Positions 35,930 through 43,134 of a DNA stretch of 64,000 nucleotides are shown in pieces. Source of the stretch: Shewanella sediminis HAW-EB3 (GTDB taxonomy: Bacteria > Pseudomonadota > Gammaproteobacteria > Enterobacterales > Shewanellaceae); contig NC_009831.1 of the NCBI RefSeq assembly GCF_000018025.1, positions 3,286,001 through 3,350,000 on the forward strand, in the 5' to 3' direction. How positions within the stretch are numbered: the stretch's first letter is position 1; each line of letters begins with the position of its first letter. Both the position numbers and the translations under genes were made by a program. The notes under the pieces are model-generated. The model was given only the letters and a program-made list of their open reading frames with translations, ran no database searches and was not told the DNA's origin.

Positions 35930-36322
35930 TTAGTTAGAGAAAGCTTTTCTCACATAGAGCTCATACCTGACCGCATTCGCATTCGGGGCAAGCGCCGTCA
36001 CCTGCATACGTTGCTTTCCGTGAAGTTTTAACGATTTCCAGGCGCTCGCTTCATCTTCTATGGTAAACCCGCTGACATCATACCAGGTGAATTTATATTG
36101 AAGACGCAGATCGGTGGCAACTTTGCTCTGTATGATCCCTGAGCCCTGCAGTAAGTCGCCCTGTTGACGGGCCTGTATCTGATTGACACTGACTTCACTG
36201 CCAAAGCTTCGGTTATCGACTCTTACCTCACCGGTCGAGCTTCCCATGATACCTGAGGTATGTGGAGCGCAGGCGGTAATTAGAAGTGCTGCGGCAAATG
36301 CCAGTACTAATTTTTTCTTCAT
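35930..36322 (-). CDS. ycfL: YcfL-family (DUF1425) lipoprotein
   Basis: 130 residues. ATG 36322 begins a lipoprotein signal (MKKKLVLAFAAALLITACA) and is preferred over a GTG at 36340. The mature protein has VRVDNRSFGSEVSVNQIQARQQGDLLQ...YKFTWYDVSGFTIEDEASAWKSL, the YcfL/DUF1425 pattern of an outer-membrane-anchored periplasmic beta domain. In E. coli ycfL lies next to hinT and the lpoB-thiK genes; here hinT is two genes upstream in the same direction and a kinase is nearby, suggesting partial conserved synteny. Confidence 0.85.
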   Translation of the reverse strand: MKKKLVLAFAAALLITACAPHTSGIMGSSTGEVRVDNRSFGSEVSVNQIQARQQGDLLQGSGIIQSKVATDLRLQYKFTWYDVSGFTIEDEASAWKSLKLHGKQRMQVTALAPNANAVRYELYVRKAFSN

Positions 36323-36375
36323 AAATTTTCTCTCTGTCACAGAAATGGTTCCAATCGAAGTAACCGATTTCGAAA

Positions 36376-37380
36376 TTAATCAATCAAGAAGTGTGCCCGC
36401 GCCGTGGCGATAAGCTTCTTCCTGCTTGTCTGCCAACAATCGATACTAACATTAGCCACCCTGCGACCCTGTCGCGTGATCTTACATTCGGCGAATGTAT
36501 CTTTATGGTAACCAGCCCTTAAATAATCGATTGAAAAATCAACAACCTTAGGGACTTTTGAGGTGTTCATAAACACCATCAATTGAACGATGGCTGACAT
36601 CTCCATAAATCCGGCAATCACGCCACCATGAATAGCAGGCAGGGTCGGATTACCGATATTGTCATCCTTCGCGGGTAACCTGAATACCAACTCGTCACCG
36701 AAACGCTCGACAGCCATACCGATAAAGTTGGTATAGGGGACATGCGCTAACAGGTGACTGAAGTCATTGAGCTCGGTGGCCTGTTTAACTATCTCTTTTA
36801 CGTCCAACAAGGCTGAACGTTCGGGAGTGTGTGTTTGGTTCTGGCTTTGGCACTCAGTCGAGAGCGAAACATTCCTAGGCTGCTCAATTGCCTTGCCCAG
36901 CAACGCCTGACGAAAATTATCGCCAATCATCTCAGGGCTTATCCGCATAAATGAACCGACGGCATGAGCAATCGGATCATCGATTGAATCTTGGTACGCG
37001 ATAGCGCGTGTAAAGGCCACGCTCGACGATATTTTATAGCACTCGGCAAACCCATAGACAGGCTTATTGGGCTGTGCCGGTTTCATGTAATCGACACGCA
37101 AATCCAGAGTCGGTGATAGCTCTAAACTATGATAGTGATCATAGATAGAACAGACTACAGCACTGCCACTCGCCGTATCCATCAAGGTAGTGATCACACC
37201 ACCATGGATAACGCCGGTATCGGGATAACCAATCAATTCACTGCTATAGGGCAGCTCTATCAATACATGGTGCTCACTCGCTTCATGTACAGTCAAATTC
37301 AGCCGACGACACTGCGCAAGCTGATCGACGAAACGAGTCGCTATTTGTGTTAAGGGGAAAAACTCAGGGTTAACCTTCAT
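36376..37380 (-). CDS. Tandem hotdog-fold (PaaI-type) thioesterase
   Basis: 334 residues made of two fused hotdog domains, residues ~1-160 and ~195-334. Each contains a PaaI motif: GVIHGGVITTLMDTASGSA and PAIHGGVIAGFMEMSA, with the second lacking the usual active-site Asp/Glu arrangement of the first. Acyl-CoA hydrolysis is the family reaction; the fused form probably makes an intramolecular dimer in the cytoplasm. Located between ycfL and hinT, 16 bp after the hinT stop, so co-transcription with hinT is likely. Confidence 0.85.
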   Translation of the reverse strand: MKVNPEFFPLTQIATRFVDQLAQCRRLNLTVHEASEHHVLIELPYSSELIGYPDTGVIHGGVITTLMDTASGSAVVCSIYDHYHSLELSPTLDLRVDYMKPAQPNKPVYGFAECYKISSSVAFTRAIAYQDSIDDPIAHAVGSFMRISPEMIGDNFRQALLGKAIEQPRNVSLSTECQSQNQTHTPERSALLDVKEIVKQATELNDFSHLLAHVPYTNFIGMAVERFGDELVFRLPAKDDNIGNPTLPAIHGGVIAGFMEMSAIVQLMVFMNTSKVPKVVDFSIDYLRAGYHKDTFAECKITRQGRRVANVSIDCWQTSRKKLIATARAHFLID

Positions 37381-37396
37381 GACTCCGTACTCACCA

Positions 37397-37753
37397 TTAT
37401 CTGTCAGGATTCAACATACGCCCCAAGGGCTCACCGCCAAGCAGGTGCATATGTATATGAAACACCTCCTGTCCGGCATGTTTATTACAGTTCATAATTA
37501 AGCGATAGCCATCTTCTGCGATCCCCTCTTCCGCAGCTAACTTAGCAGCAACGGTCACCATACGGCCAAGCGCTTTCTCATCTGATGCCTTAACTTCATT
37601 CACGGTCGGGATCAGATGGTTGGGTATAATTAGAATGTGGCTCGGTGCTTGCGCACTGATATCACGAAAAGCGGTAACTAAATCATCCTGAAACAAGATC
37701 TCTGCAGGGATTTCACGACGAATAATTTTACTGAAAATGGTTTCTTCGGCCAC
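37397..37753 (-). CDS. hinT: HIT-family purine nucleoside phosphoramidase HinT
   Basis: 118 residues from a GTG with GAGGAC at a good distance. Opening [27 protein letters not shown] and the histidine triad [10 protein letters not shown] (HxHxH) are diagnostic of HinT. It hydrolyses adenosine 5'-phosphoramidates. First gene of hinT-hotdog-ycfL, which are closely spaced on the same strand and end at the terminator near 35860. Confidence 0.93.
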   Translation of the reverse strand: MAEETIFSKIIRREIPAEILFQDDLVTAFRDISAQAPSHILIIPNHLIPTVNEVKASDEKALGRMVTVAAKLAAEEGIAEDGYRLIMNCNKHAGQEVFHIHMHLLGGEPLGRMLNPDR

Positions 37754-37853
37754 TATAATGTCCTCGACTCGATGGGAATAATAGAAGTATACCTATATTT
37801 ATGGGTTTATGATCGATAGCACACTAGATTCATCTTTCTTAAAAGCATCCACT

Positions 37854-38119
37854 TATACCAATCGGTATAAAGATGTGATCGCTCAGCGAGAGTTTAGCGC
37901 TTCAGAGGCAAGGCAACGAGTGAAGAGCATAGTTACTCTACGTTTAAGCTCGTTAACACTGCATCGGATGCGCTAAAACTCGCCTTTCAGGAGTCTTTTT
38001 GGCTGCCTACTTCTGCGTTGAATAACTTCAGAAGGGAACACCATTCCCTCATCCATCCGCCTTGAATTAGTTTGCCAAAAAAACTCTGAGTAGATCACTT
38101 TCTTATACCGATTGGTATT
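37854..38119. mobile_element. 266-bp MITE-like element, copy 1
   Basis: Nearly identical over its full length to 38879-39144. The ends are imperfect inverted repeats: left TATACCAATCGGTATAA-AGATGTGATC and right GATCACTTTC-TTATACCGATTGGTAT. No coding potential. It occupies much of the hinT-TetR intergenic space; the remainder (38120-38324) is AT-rich and should carry the TetR promoter. Confidence 0.82.
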
Positions 38120-38324
38120 ATTATGCGAATCCAGGATTTGGTATTATATCTGACTGAACTTGTTGGCTAAACGAACAACTAATTACAATCAACTACAACC
38201 AGCCCCCCCACAAAAACAACGGCAACCAAACAGAAAAACAACAATTACACAATTGTGTATACATATATATTGACAAGAGTTGTGGATAGGCATTTAATAG
38301 ATAAAATTTTTCCGGAATAACATC

Positions 38325-38738
38325 ATGCTTACCGATAAAGAAACCGCGTTACTTAATGCCGCTACCGATCTGATTAGAGAACATGGAATGATAGCACTGA
38401 ACATGTCAGATGTTCATAAGAAGGCTGGGTATTCACGAGCGGCTCAATATCAATCCTTCAGCGATAAAAACTCTCTGCTTGCCGCATTATGCATGCGTGA
38501 GCTGGTGCAAAATACATGTGCGATTGAAGAGCAAAGATATAAAGAGTTAACCGGTGATTTTACTGTTGTACTCAGGCCTGTGGTCTACAACTACCTGAAA
38601 CTGGCCGATAGACTCATGATTGATTCCGCCTTTGAGCAGATGTTCAAATCAGTACAGAGTCTGCCTGATGTAGAAGAGTTCTCTTTCCTCAAGCAAGGGT
38701 TTGATTTCTTAAATACCGAAAGAATTCAAAAAGCCTAG
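38325..38738 (+). CDS. Short TetR-family transcriptional regulator
   Basis: 137 residues. An N-terminal TetR DNA-binding domain is complete (LNAATDLIREHGMIALNMSDVHKKAGYSRAAQYQSFSDKNSLLAALC). The ligand domain is only ~85 residues, much shorter than the typical 130-150, although it ends at a normal stop. It is bracketed by two directly repeated MITE-like elements, and no obvious target gene adjoins it. It may be shortened by an insertion or represent an unusual small TetR. Confidence 0.8.
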   Translation: MLTDKETALLNAATDLIREHGMIALNMSDVHKKAGYSRAAQYQSFSDKNSLLAALCMRELVQNTCAIEEQRYKELTGDFTVVLRPVVYNYLKLADRLMIDSAFEQMFKSVQSLPDVEEFSFLKQGFDFLNTERIQKA

Positions 38739-38878
38739 CACCAACATCTCTGGGCGCAGTTTGAAACTCGCCCATTTATCTTGCCCAAACTCTAAATAAT
38801 AGAATCTATACCCTTTAATTTGATCAAAATATGTTGGCATGCAGAGCAAACATATTTTCCATCCAGAGTATTTTTGTA

Positions 38879-39144
38879 TATACCAATCAGTATAAAGATG
38901 TGATCGCTCAGCTAGAATTTAGCGCTTTCGAGGCAAGGCAGCGAGTGAGGAGCATAGTTACTCTACGTTTAAGCTCGTTAACACAGCATCGGATGCGCTA
39001 AAACTTGCCTTTCAGGAGTGTTTTTGGCTGCCTACTTCTGCGTTGAATGACTTCAGAAGGGATCACCATTCTCTCATCCATTCGCCTTGAATTAGTTTGC
39101 CAAAAAAGCTCTGAGTAGATCACTTTCTTATACCGATTGGTATA
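38879..39144. mobile_element. 266-bp MITE-like element, copy 2
   Basis: Second copy in direct orientation, differing from copy 1 by scattered substitutions but no length change. Inverted ends TATACCAATCAGTATAA and TTATACCGATTGGTATA. Its right end runs into the 3' end of the adjacent membrane-protein gene and supplies that gene's last codons and stop. Confidence 0.82.
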
Positions 39145-39478
39145 ATTCATCACAACATGAACATAGACCAAAACTTTTGACCTTGATGATCTTCAATCTG
39201 GTTTCATCTTTCGACGTATCATCTCTTCCATCACTCTCCGGGGCCGAATTATTTGCGATGGTGATTAACGTTGCCGCCATACCAAAGAGTGTGACCTTTA
39301 TGATGTACAAACTAAAGGATAGGGTTAGCAGAGCTAATATGCCCCATAGGGAATCTTGATAACCATAGATGGTCAGTAGCGTAAATCCACCACCCATAGT
39401 CAAAATAGCCAATGAAATCGTGAGCAGCGTATCGAGAGTCCCGAGATTACGCGTAAACTCATTGATACTTTTCATCAC
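39128..39478 (-). CDS. Hypothetical membrane protein ending in MITE-derived codons
   Basis: 116 residues with two hydrophobic segments (TLLTISLAILTMGGGFTLLTIYGY and LWGILALLTLSFSLYIIKV...MAATLITIA), then a charged loop and a CSCC cysteine cluster. The final residues LYQSV and the TAA stop fall inside the right inverted end of the MITE-like element, implying that the original 3' end was replaced or interrupted. Seven bases separate it from the next upstream gene. The family is not recognised. Confidence 0.6.
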   Translation of the reverse strand: MMKSINEFTRNLGTLDTLLTISLAILTMGGGFTLLTIYGYQDSLWGILALLTLSFSLYIIKVTLFGMAATLITIANNSAPESDGRDDTSKDETRLKIIKVKSFGLCSCCDELYQSV

Positions 39479-39484
39479 CGTATC

Positions 39485-39838
39485 CTAGGCTTTAATCAAG
39501 TAAACAGTGCCATCTTTCTCATACACATTACTGACTTCATTACCCTCACCCAGTACAACAACCTGCTGTCCCTTCTCAGTTACCGCATTACCCGCAGCAT
39601 CCAAAATGATGGCAATTCCCAAAGCCGTTAACATAGGAGAATGATAAGAGCGATAATGGCGATGAGTCTTAGGAACAACAATCACGGCCCCTCTTTTTAC
39701 ACGTTTAGGGCTGACATGTTGACACTTAACCCCACCGGCGCGTTCACAGCCGACTGTCGCGGCATTAGATTCAAAAGAAACAGTGGTGCCAAAATATAAT
39801 ATAAACATGCTTAAAATAGCCGTTAGTGACTTAACCAT
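39485..39838 (-). CDS. Hypothetical exported protein
   Basis: 117 residues with a signal peptide (LTAILSMFILYFGTTVSFESNA). A basic stretch (PKRVKRGAVIVVPKTHRHYRSYHSP) precedes a glycine-containing segment MLTALGIAIILDAAGNAV that may associate with membrane, and a C-terminal beta part (QQVVVLGEGNEVSNVYEKDGTVYLIKA). It lies 6 bp upstream of the membrane-protein gene truncated by the MITE, so the two likely form an operon. I do not know the function. Confidence 0.65.
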   Translation of the reverse strand: MVKSLTAILSMFILYFGTTVSFESNAATVGCERAGGVKCQHVSPKRVKRGAVIVVPKTHRHYRSYHSPMLTALGIAIILDAAGNAVTEKGQQVVVLGEGNEVSNVYEKDGTVYLIKA

Positions 39839-40014
39839 CTTAAAAACCTCAACTTAAACGATGAATATTTACCCTGAGAGTAAATGATAGAGTGCAAGTA
39901 TACACAACGCATACACAACTGTATAGCGCAGTGCGTAATCACCAGTTCCCCCTTCAACCTTTATTGCTTGTCCTTTTTCATTTCGTCATTAATCGTTATC
40001 ACTTTTTTTAAGAC

Positions 40015-40048
40015 AAAAAAAAGCAGGAAAGTCATCACTTTCCTGCTT
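40015..40048. terminator. Terminator of the CsgD-like gene
   Basis: AAGCAGGAAAGT-CATC-ACTTTCCTGCTT stem (40021-40048) with an A-run at 40015-40022 that is a U-run on the minus strand, 24 bp after the regulator stop. Confidence 0.88.
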
Positions 40049-40071
40049 TCTTCTGCTTAATACACACTATA

Positions 40072-40707
40072 TCAAGCATGAACCTCATGGAGGTGGGTCT
40101 GAGCCCAGGCAATAGCTTGTCCCCTACTGGACACACCAATTTTTCTAAATGCTCGATACAGATGAGTCTTAATTGTGCTTTCACTAACAAAGAGTTGATT
40201 GGCAATATCCACATTGGTACTGCCCGAGAGCAACGCCTGTAGCACTTCTCGCTCTCGGATCGTCAAACTTTCACTCTCTTCATGATTGAACTCTTCGTCA
40301 CTGCTGCCAACGCTGAGCTCAGCAGGAATATAGCTCCTGCCCCTGAGGATATTGTTTAACTCCTTGCCAATAACCTCGAGAGAGAGATCATTATAAAAAA
40401 CACCCGCCGTCACCGAGGGGTTAATTAAAAATTTAATATCGACCTGTTTCGGGAAATGAATAAAAACGACTTTTAATCCTGCGTGTTCACGTTCGATATG
40501 TCGCTGCAGTTGATAAGCGACTTGCACATCTACCGAAGCAAGGTCGAAAATGACTAAGGATGATTGCGTCTCTCTCAACTGACACTCGAGCGACTCGGGC
40601 CTGACACTATACAATTTGATTAAAAATTCCTGGGGCCAGCGGGTTTCGAGTAGGTCACATAAAAGTTGAGAACGGGAAACGACAACCCAATGGGTAACTT
40701 TGAACAT
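40072..40707 (-). CDS. LuxR/FixJ-type regulator, CsgD-like
   Basis: 211 residues from ATG 40707 (GGAG upstream). The N-terminal receiver-like half is degenerate but aligns with E. coli CsgD (GVFYNDLSLEVIGKELNNILRGRSYIP), and the C-terminal LuxR helix-turn-helix is intact (LTIREREVLQALLSGSTNVDIANQLFVSESTIKTHLYRAFRKIGV). The phosphoacceptor region (SSLVIFDLASVDV) keeps an Asp but lacks a normal acidic pocket. CsgD regulates biofilm matrix; no curli or cellulose genes are visible here. The next gene upstream encodes a TPR lipoprotein in the same direction, 321 bp away. Confidence 0.85.
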   Translation of the reverse strand: MFKVTHWVVVSRSQLLCDLLETRWPQEFLIKLYSVRPESLECQLRETQSSLVIFDLASVDVQVAYQLQRHIEREHAGLKVVFIHFPKQVDIKFLINPSVTAGVFYNDLSLEVIGKELNNILRGRSYIPAELSVGSSDEEFNHEESESLTIREREVLQALLSGSTNVDIANQLFVSESTIKTHLYRAFRKIGVSSRGQAIAWAQTHLHEVHA

Positions 40708-41027
40708 TAATCGCACTCCATGCTACGAAATAGGCAGTTATCACAAACCAGACCAGCAACAATACAACCTACATTAAGGCAACAAATCTAGCTACTACTT
40801 TCACATGATAAGTAGATACTTTGGCCAACTTAATAATCTCATTCTTATTCGGTAATCCAACCGCTTTTCAACGAGCTCTCTTGGACCAATGCCATTGATT
40901 GTCAGTAATTATCCCTTGAACTAAGGGAGAGAGCATCCATCGGGAGTATGAAAGCAAAGTAGCCGAAAGGATCGATCTCGACCAATGGACTAGACTAAAG
41001 CGCTATACCAAAAGAGGTAATCAATCG
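40708..41027. other. 320-bp region without a gene
   Basis: No open frame of interest, repeat or clear terminator. It should contain the promoter of the CsgD-like gene and the 3' end of the TPR lipoprotein transcript. Confidence 0.4.
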
Positions 41028-42206
41028 TTATTGATTTAACCAGGCGAGCTTGGCTTGATATTGCCTTTGGCTTTCAGGTAACTCGGCATAAGAGAGTGCC
41101 TGAGATAATGAGCTTCTTGCGGCGACTGACTCACCAAGCGCATATTGTGCCTTGGCCAGATCAAAATATGCCCTGTGGTAATAGGGCGTGTTTTGTAGAA
41201 ACTTTTTTAGGTAGATTTTAGCACTCTGATTATCTCCCTCATCCAGGGCCTCCTTTCCCATCACGTACCAACTATAGGGGCTCGAGTCTTCCAGAGCCAA
41301 TAGCTGCAACTTAACGCGATGGGCGGCCTCCACCTCCCCGTTCAGGGTTAATAGATAGTGGTAGTTACTCAAAAGAGTGATCTTAGATTCTGAAACATTG
41401 AGCGCGTATCGATAAAACTCTTTAGCCGTTTCATCATCCCCAGCTCGGCGATGAATGATTGCCAACATATTCAGCAGTGGTGCATACTCTTGAGTGTATT
41501 GCGTTCCGGTTTTTAGCAGAGAGAAGGCCCGATTCAGATCTCCATCCAACAGCGCATCGGCTGCAAAATTTCGATAGAGCATACCGATAAATTGCTGCTC
41601 ACCTATCTTCCTCCCCCCCCTATCGTATCTATCCGGAAAATAATCCAAAATGACATATGTACGTCCTGAAAAATAAAATCCTTTATTGTCGGTATCATCT
41701 TCATAAAGAAAAGTACGGACATGGTCCGAAGTAACAGCAAGATCTGAGGTGACCTCCAGCAGCATAGGCGGGGTATGCATCACCTGAAACACGGCTTTAA
41801 CCCCCAACTCTCTCGCTACCGCATAGGTTAGGAGCGCCAATGTCATGCAGTTACCGCTCCCTTTCTCGAGTGCTACACTTGCCGAGTAATTCTCTCCCTC
41901 ATAATTGAAATTGACCAACTTAGTGAACAGATACTCACGCACTTGCTTATTTTTGGGTAACTGAGCAATATCGTCACGACTAACAAACTGGTGAAGATCT
42001 TCTATCTGTTCCGGCGTCAACGCCATTAAACGCTCGAATCCAGGTATGGGTGTAGATGTGACATCACTGCCCGATACAAACAGATTATCATTCATCTGCG
42101 GCATAACGGGTGTAGCCGAGCTAACGGATGAAATATGACTCGAACACGCTGTCATTAACATTAAAGCGGCAATGGCCGGAACGACACGATGAAAAATCCG
42201 TTTCAT
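41028..42206 (-). CDS. Lipoprotein with transglutaminase-like and TPR regions
   Basis: 392 residues from ATG 42206 (CAGGAG seven bases upstream), which starts a lipoprotein signal MKRIFHRVVPAIAALMLMTACSS. A transglutaminase-like core follows: EKGSGNCMTLALLTYAVARELGVKAVFQV with a nucleophile Cys, then DHVRTF with a candidate His. From about residue 250 there are TPR repeats (FSLLKTGTQYTQEYAPLLNMLAIIHRRAGDDETAKEFYRYAL; AKIYLKKFLQNTPYYHRAYFDLAKAQYALGE). It is probably an envelope protein that acts as a peptidase-like or scaffolding factor. It may be controlled by the downstream CsgD-like gene; that is inference. Confidence 0.78.
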   Translation of the reverse strand: MKRIFHRVVPAIAALMLMTACSSHISSVSSATPVMPQMNDNLFVSGSDVTSTPIPGFERLMALTPEQIEDLHQFVSRDDIAQLPKNKQVREYLFTKLVNFNYEGENYSASVALEKGSGNCMTLALLTYAVARELGVKAVFQVMHTPPMLLEVTSDLAVTSDHVRTFLYEDDTDNKGFYFSGRTYVILDYFPDRYDRGGRKIGEQQFIGMLYRNFAADALLDGDLNRAFSLLKTGTQYTQEYAPLLNMLAIIHRRAGDDETAKEFYRYALNVSESKITLLSNYHYLLTLNGEVEAAHRVKLQLLALEDSSPYSWYVMGKEALDEGDNQSAKIYLKKFLQNTPYYHRAYFDLAKAQYALGESVAARSSLSQALSYAELPESQRQYQAKLAWLNQ

Positions 42207-42302
42207 GATACAACTCCTGATTATATTTTCTTTTTCATGCAAGCTCTTTTTCACAAAGAGATAAGTGCTCACTCTAAAATAGCCGCCATCGAGTGGTTTA
42301 TA

Positions 42303-42350
42303 CACTTATCACTTATCACTTATCACTTATCACTTATCACTTATCACTAG
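42303..42350. repeat. Heptamer tandem repeat (CACTTAT)6
   Basis: Six exact copies of CACTTAT followed by CACTAG, in the 5' region of the TPR lipoprotein gene, about 100 bp upstream of its start. A variable-number repeat here could alter promoter spacing. No other features were seen in the 42351-42515 stretch. Confidence 0.95.
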
Positions 42351-42515
42351 TAAAGCATTGACTAATATTAGATTTATTACAGTATAGTAAAAGCAAGATT
42401 GATTCAAATTTAGCCAACCATTATTCCCTTATCAATCCCTAAAGCCGTTAGCTTCAATAAAATCTCATCTATATTTAAAAGTACCCTTTTAGTTTCGAGA
42501 TACGCAAAGGAAAAT

Positions 42516-42947
42516 ATGATGGGAACTTGCTACAACAAAATAGAGATAAAATCCCCAATCAAAACAGTATGGAAAACGATCTGCGATTTTCATGATATGT
42601 CCTGGGCCCCACAGGTTATTACCTCAGTGGCTAAAGTTGGCGATAAAAATGGAGATGAAGTAGGCGCAAAAAGAGTGCTGAATGAGTTGTTTCATGAAAC
42701 TTTACTCAGTCTCGATGCCGATGCATTTACTTTTTCTTACAGTATCGATGATGGACCAGGCCCAGTATCCAGCTCTGCGGTGAATAACTATGTCGGTGTT
42801 GTGAAACTCACCGAGTCCGAACAAGGCACGCAGGTTGAGTGGAGCTCGACCTACGAGTCTGAAAATGAAAATGAGGTCGCCGATTTCTGTAACCCTATTT
42901 ATGGGGCGCTACTGGCAGGACTTAAAGACACCTTATCGTCCAGTTGA
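42516..42947 (+). CDS. SRPBCC-family (polyketide-cyclase/Bet v1-like) protein
   Basis: 143 residues of the SRPBCC fold: EIKSPIKTVWKTICDFHDMSWAPQVITSV at the N-terminus and a helix DFCNPIYGALLAGLKDTL at the C-terminus. The fold forms a hydrophobic ligand cavity; specific ligand unknown. A free-standing gene with REP-like sequences just after its stop. Confidence 0.8.
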   Translation: MMGTCYNKIEIKSPIKTVWKTICDFHDMSWAPQVITSVAKVGDKNGDEVGAKRVLNELFHETLLSLDADAFTFSYSIDDGPGPVSSSAVNNYVGVVKLTESEQGTQVEWSSTYESENENEVADFCNPIYGALLAGLKDTLSSS

Positions 42948-42969
42948 TCATAACCGGTATTTAGCAGGG

Positions 42970-42996
42970 TTCGCGGCTGAAGCCGCTCCTACACTC
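42970..42996. repeat. REP-like element 1
   Basis: TTCGCGGCTGAAGCCGCTCC then TACACTC: an imperfect hairpin GCGGCT-GA-AGCCGC with the tail CTCCTACA typical of bacterial REP sequences. A second copy lies 107 bp downstream in the same orientation. Confidence 0.7.
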
Positions 42997-43076
42997 AGGC
43001 ATTGCCTGCCTGGGTGGCTGCATTCAACATTGAGCCTTATAACTTCCGGCATCATCTCGAGACGGCATCAAACAGC

Positions 43077-43103
43077 TTCGCGGCTGAAGCCACTCCTACA
43101 CTC
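43077..43103. repeat. REP-like element 2
   Basis: TTCGCGGCTGAAGCCACTCC followed by TACACTC, one mismatch in the stem compared with copy 1. REPs of this type are associated elsewhere with RAYT transposases, whose truncated relatives occur near 5 and 6 kb. Confidence 0.68.
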
Positions 43104-43134
43104 TAGAACCTCAGGCAGCTCGAATCTAGCATCC

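Noticed and set aside
40072..42206. Curli locus
   Set aside because: Only the regulator resembles curli genes; no csgA/B/E/F/G-like proteins are in the window.
42303..42350. CRISPR array
   Set aside because: The unit is a contiguous 7-bp repeat without spacers, and no cas gene is present; the same holds for the octamer at 49877.
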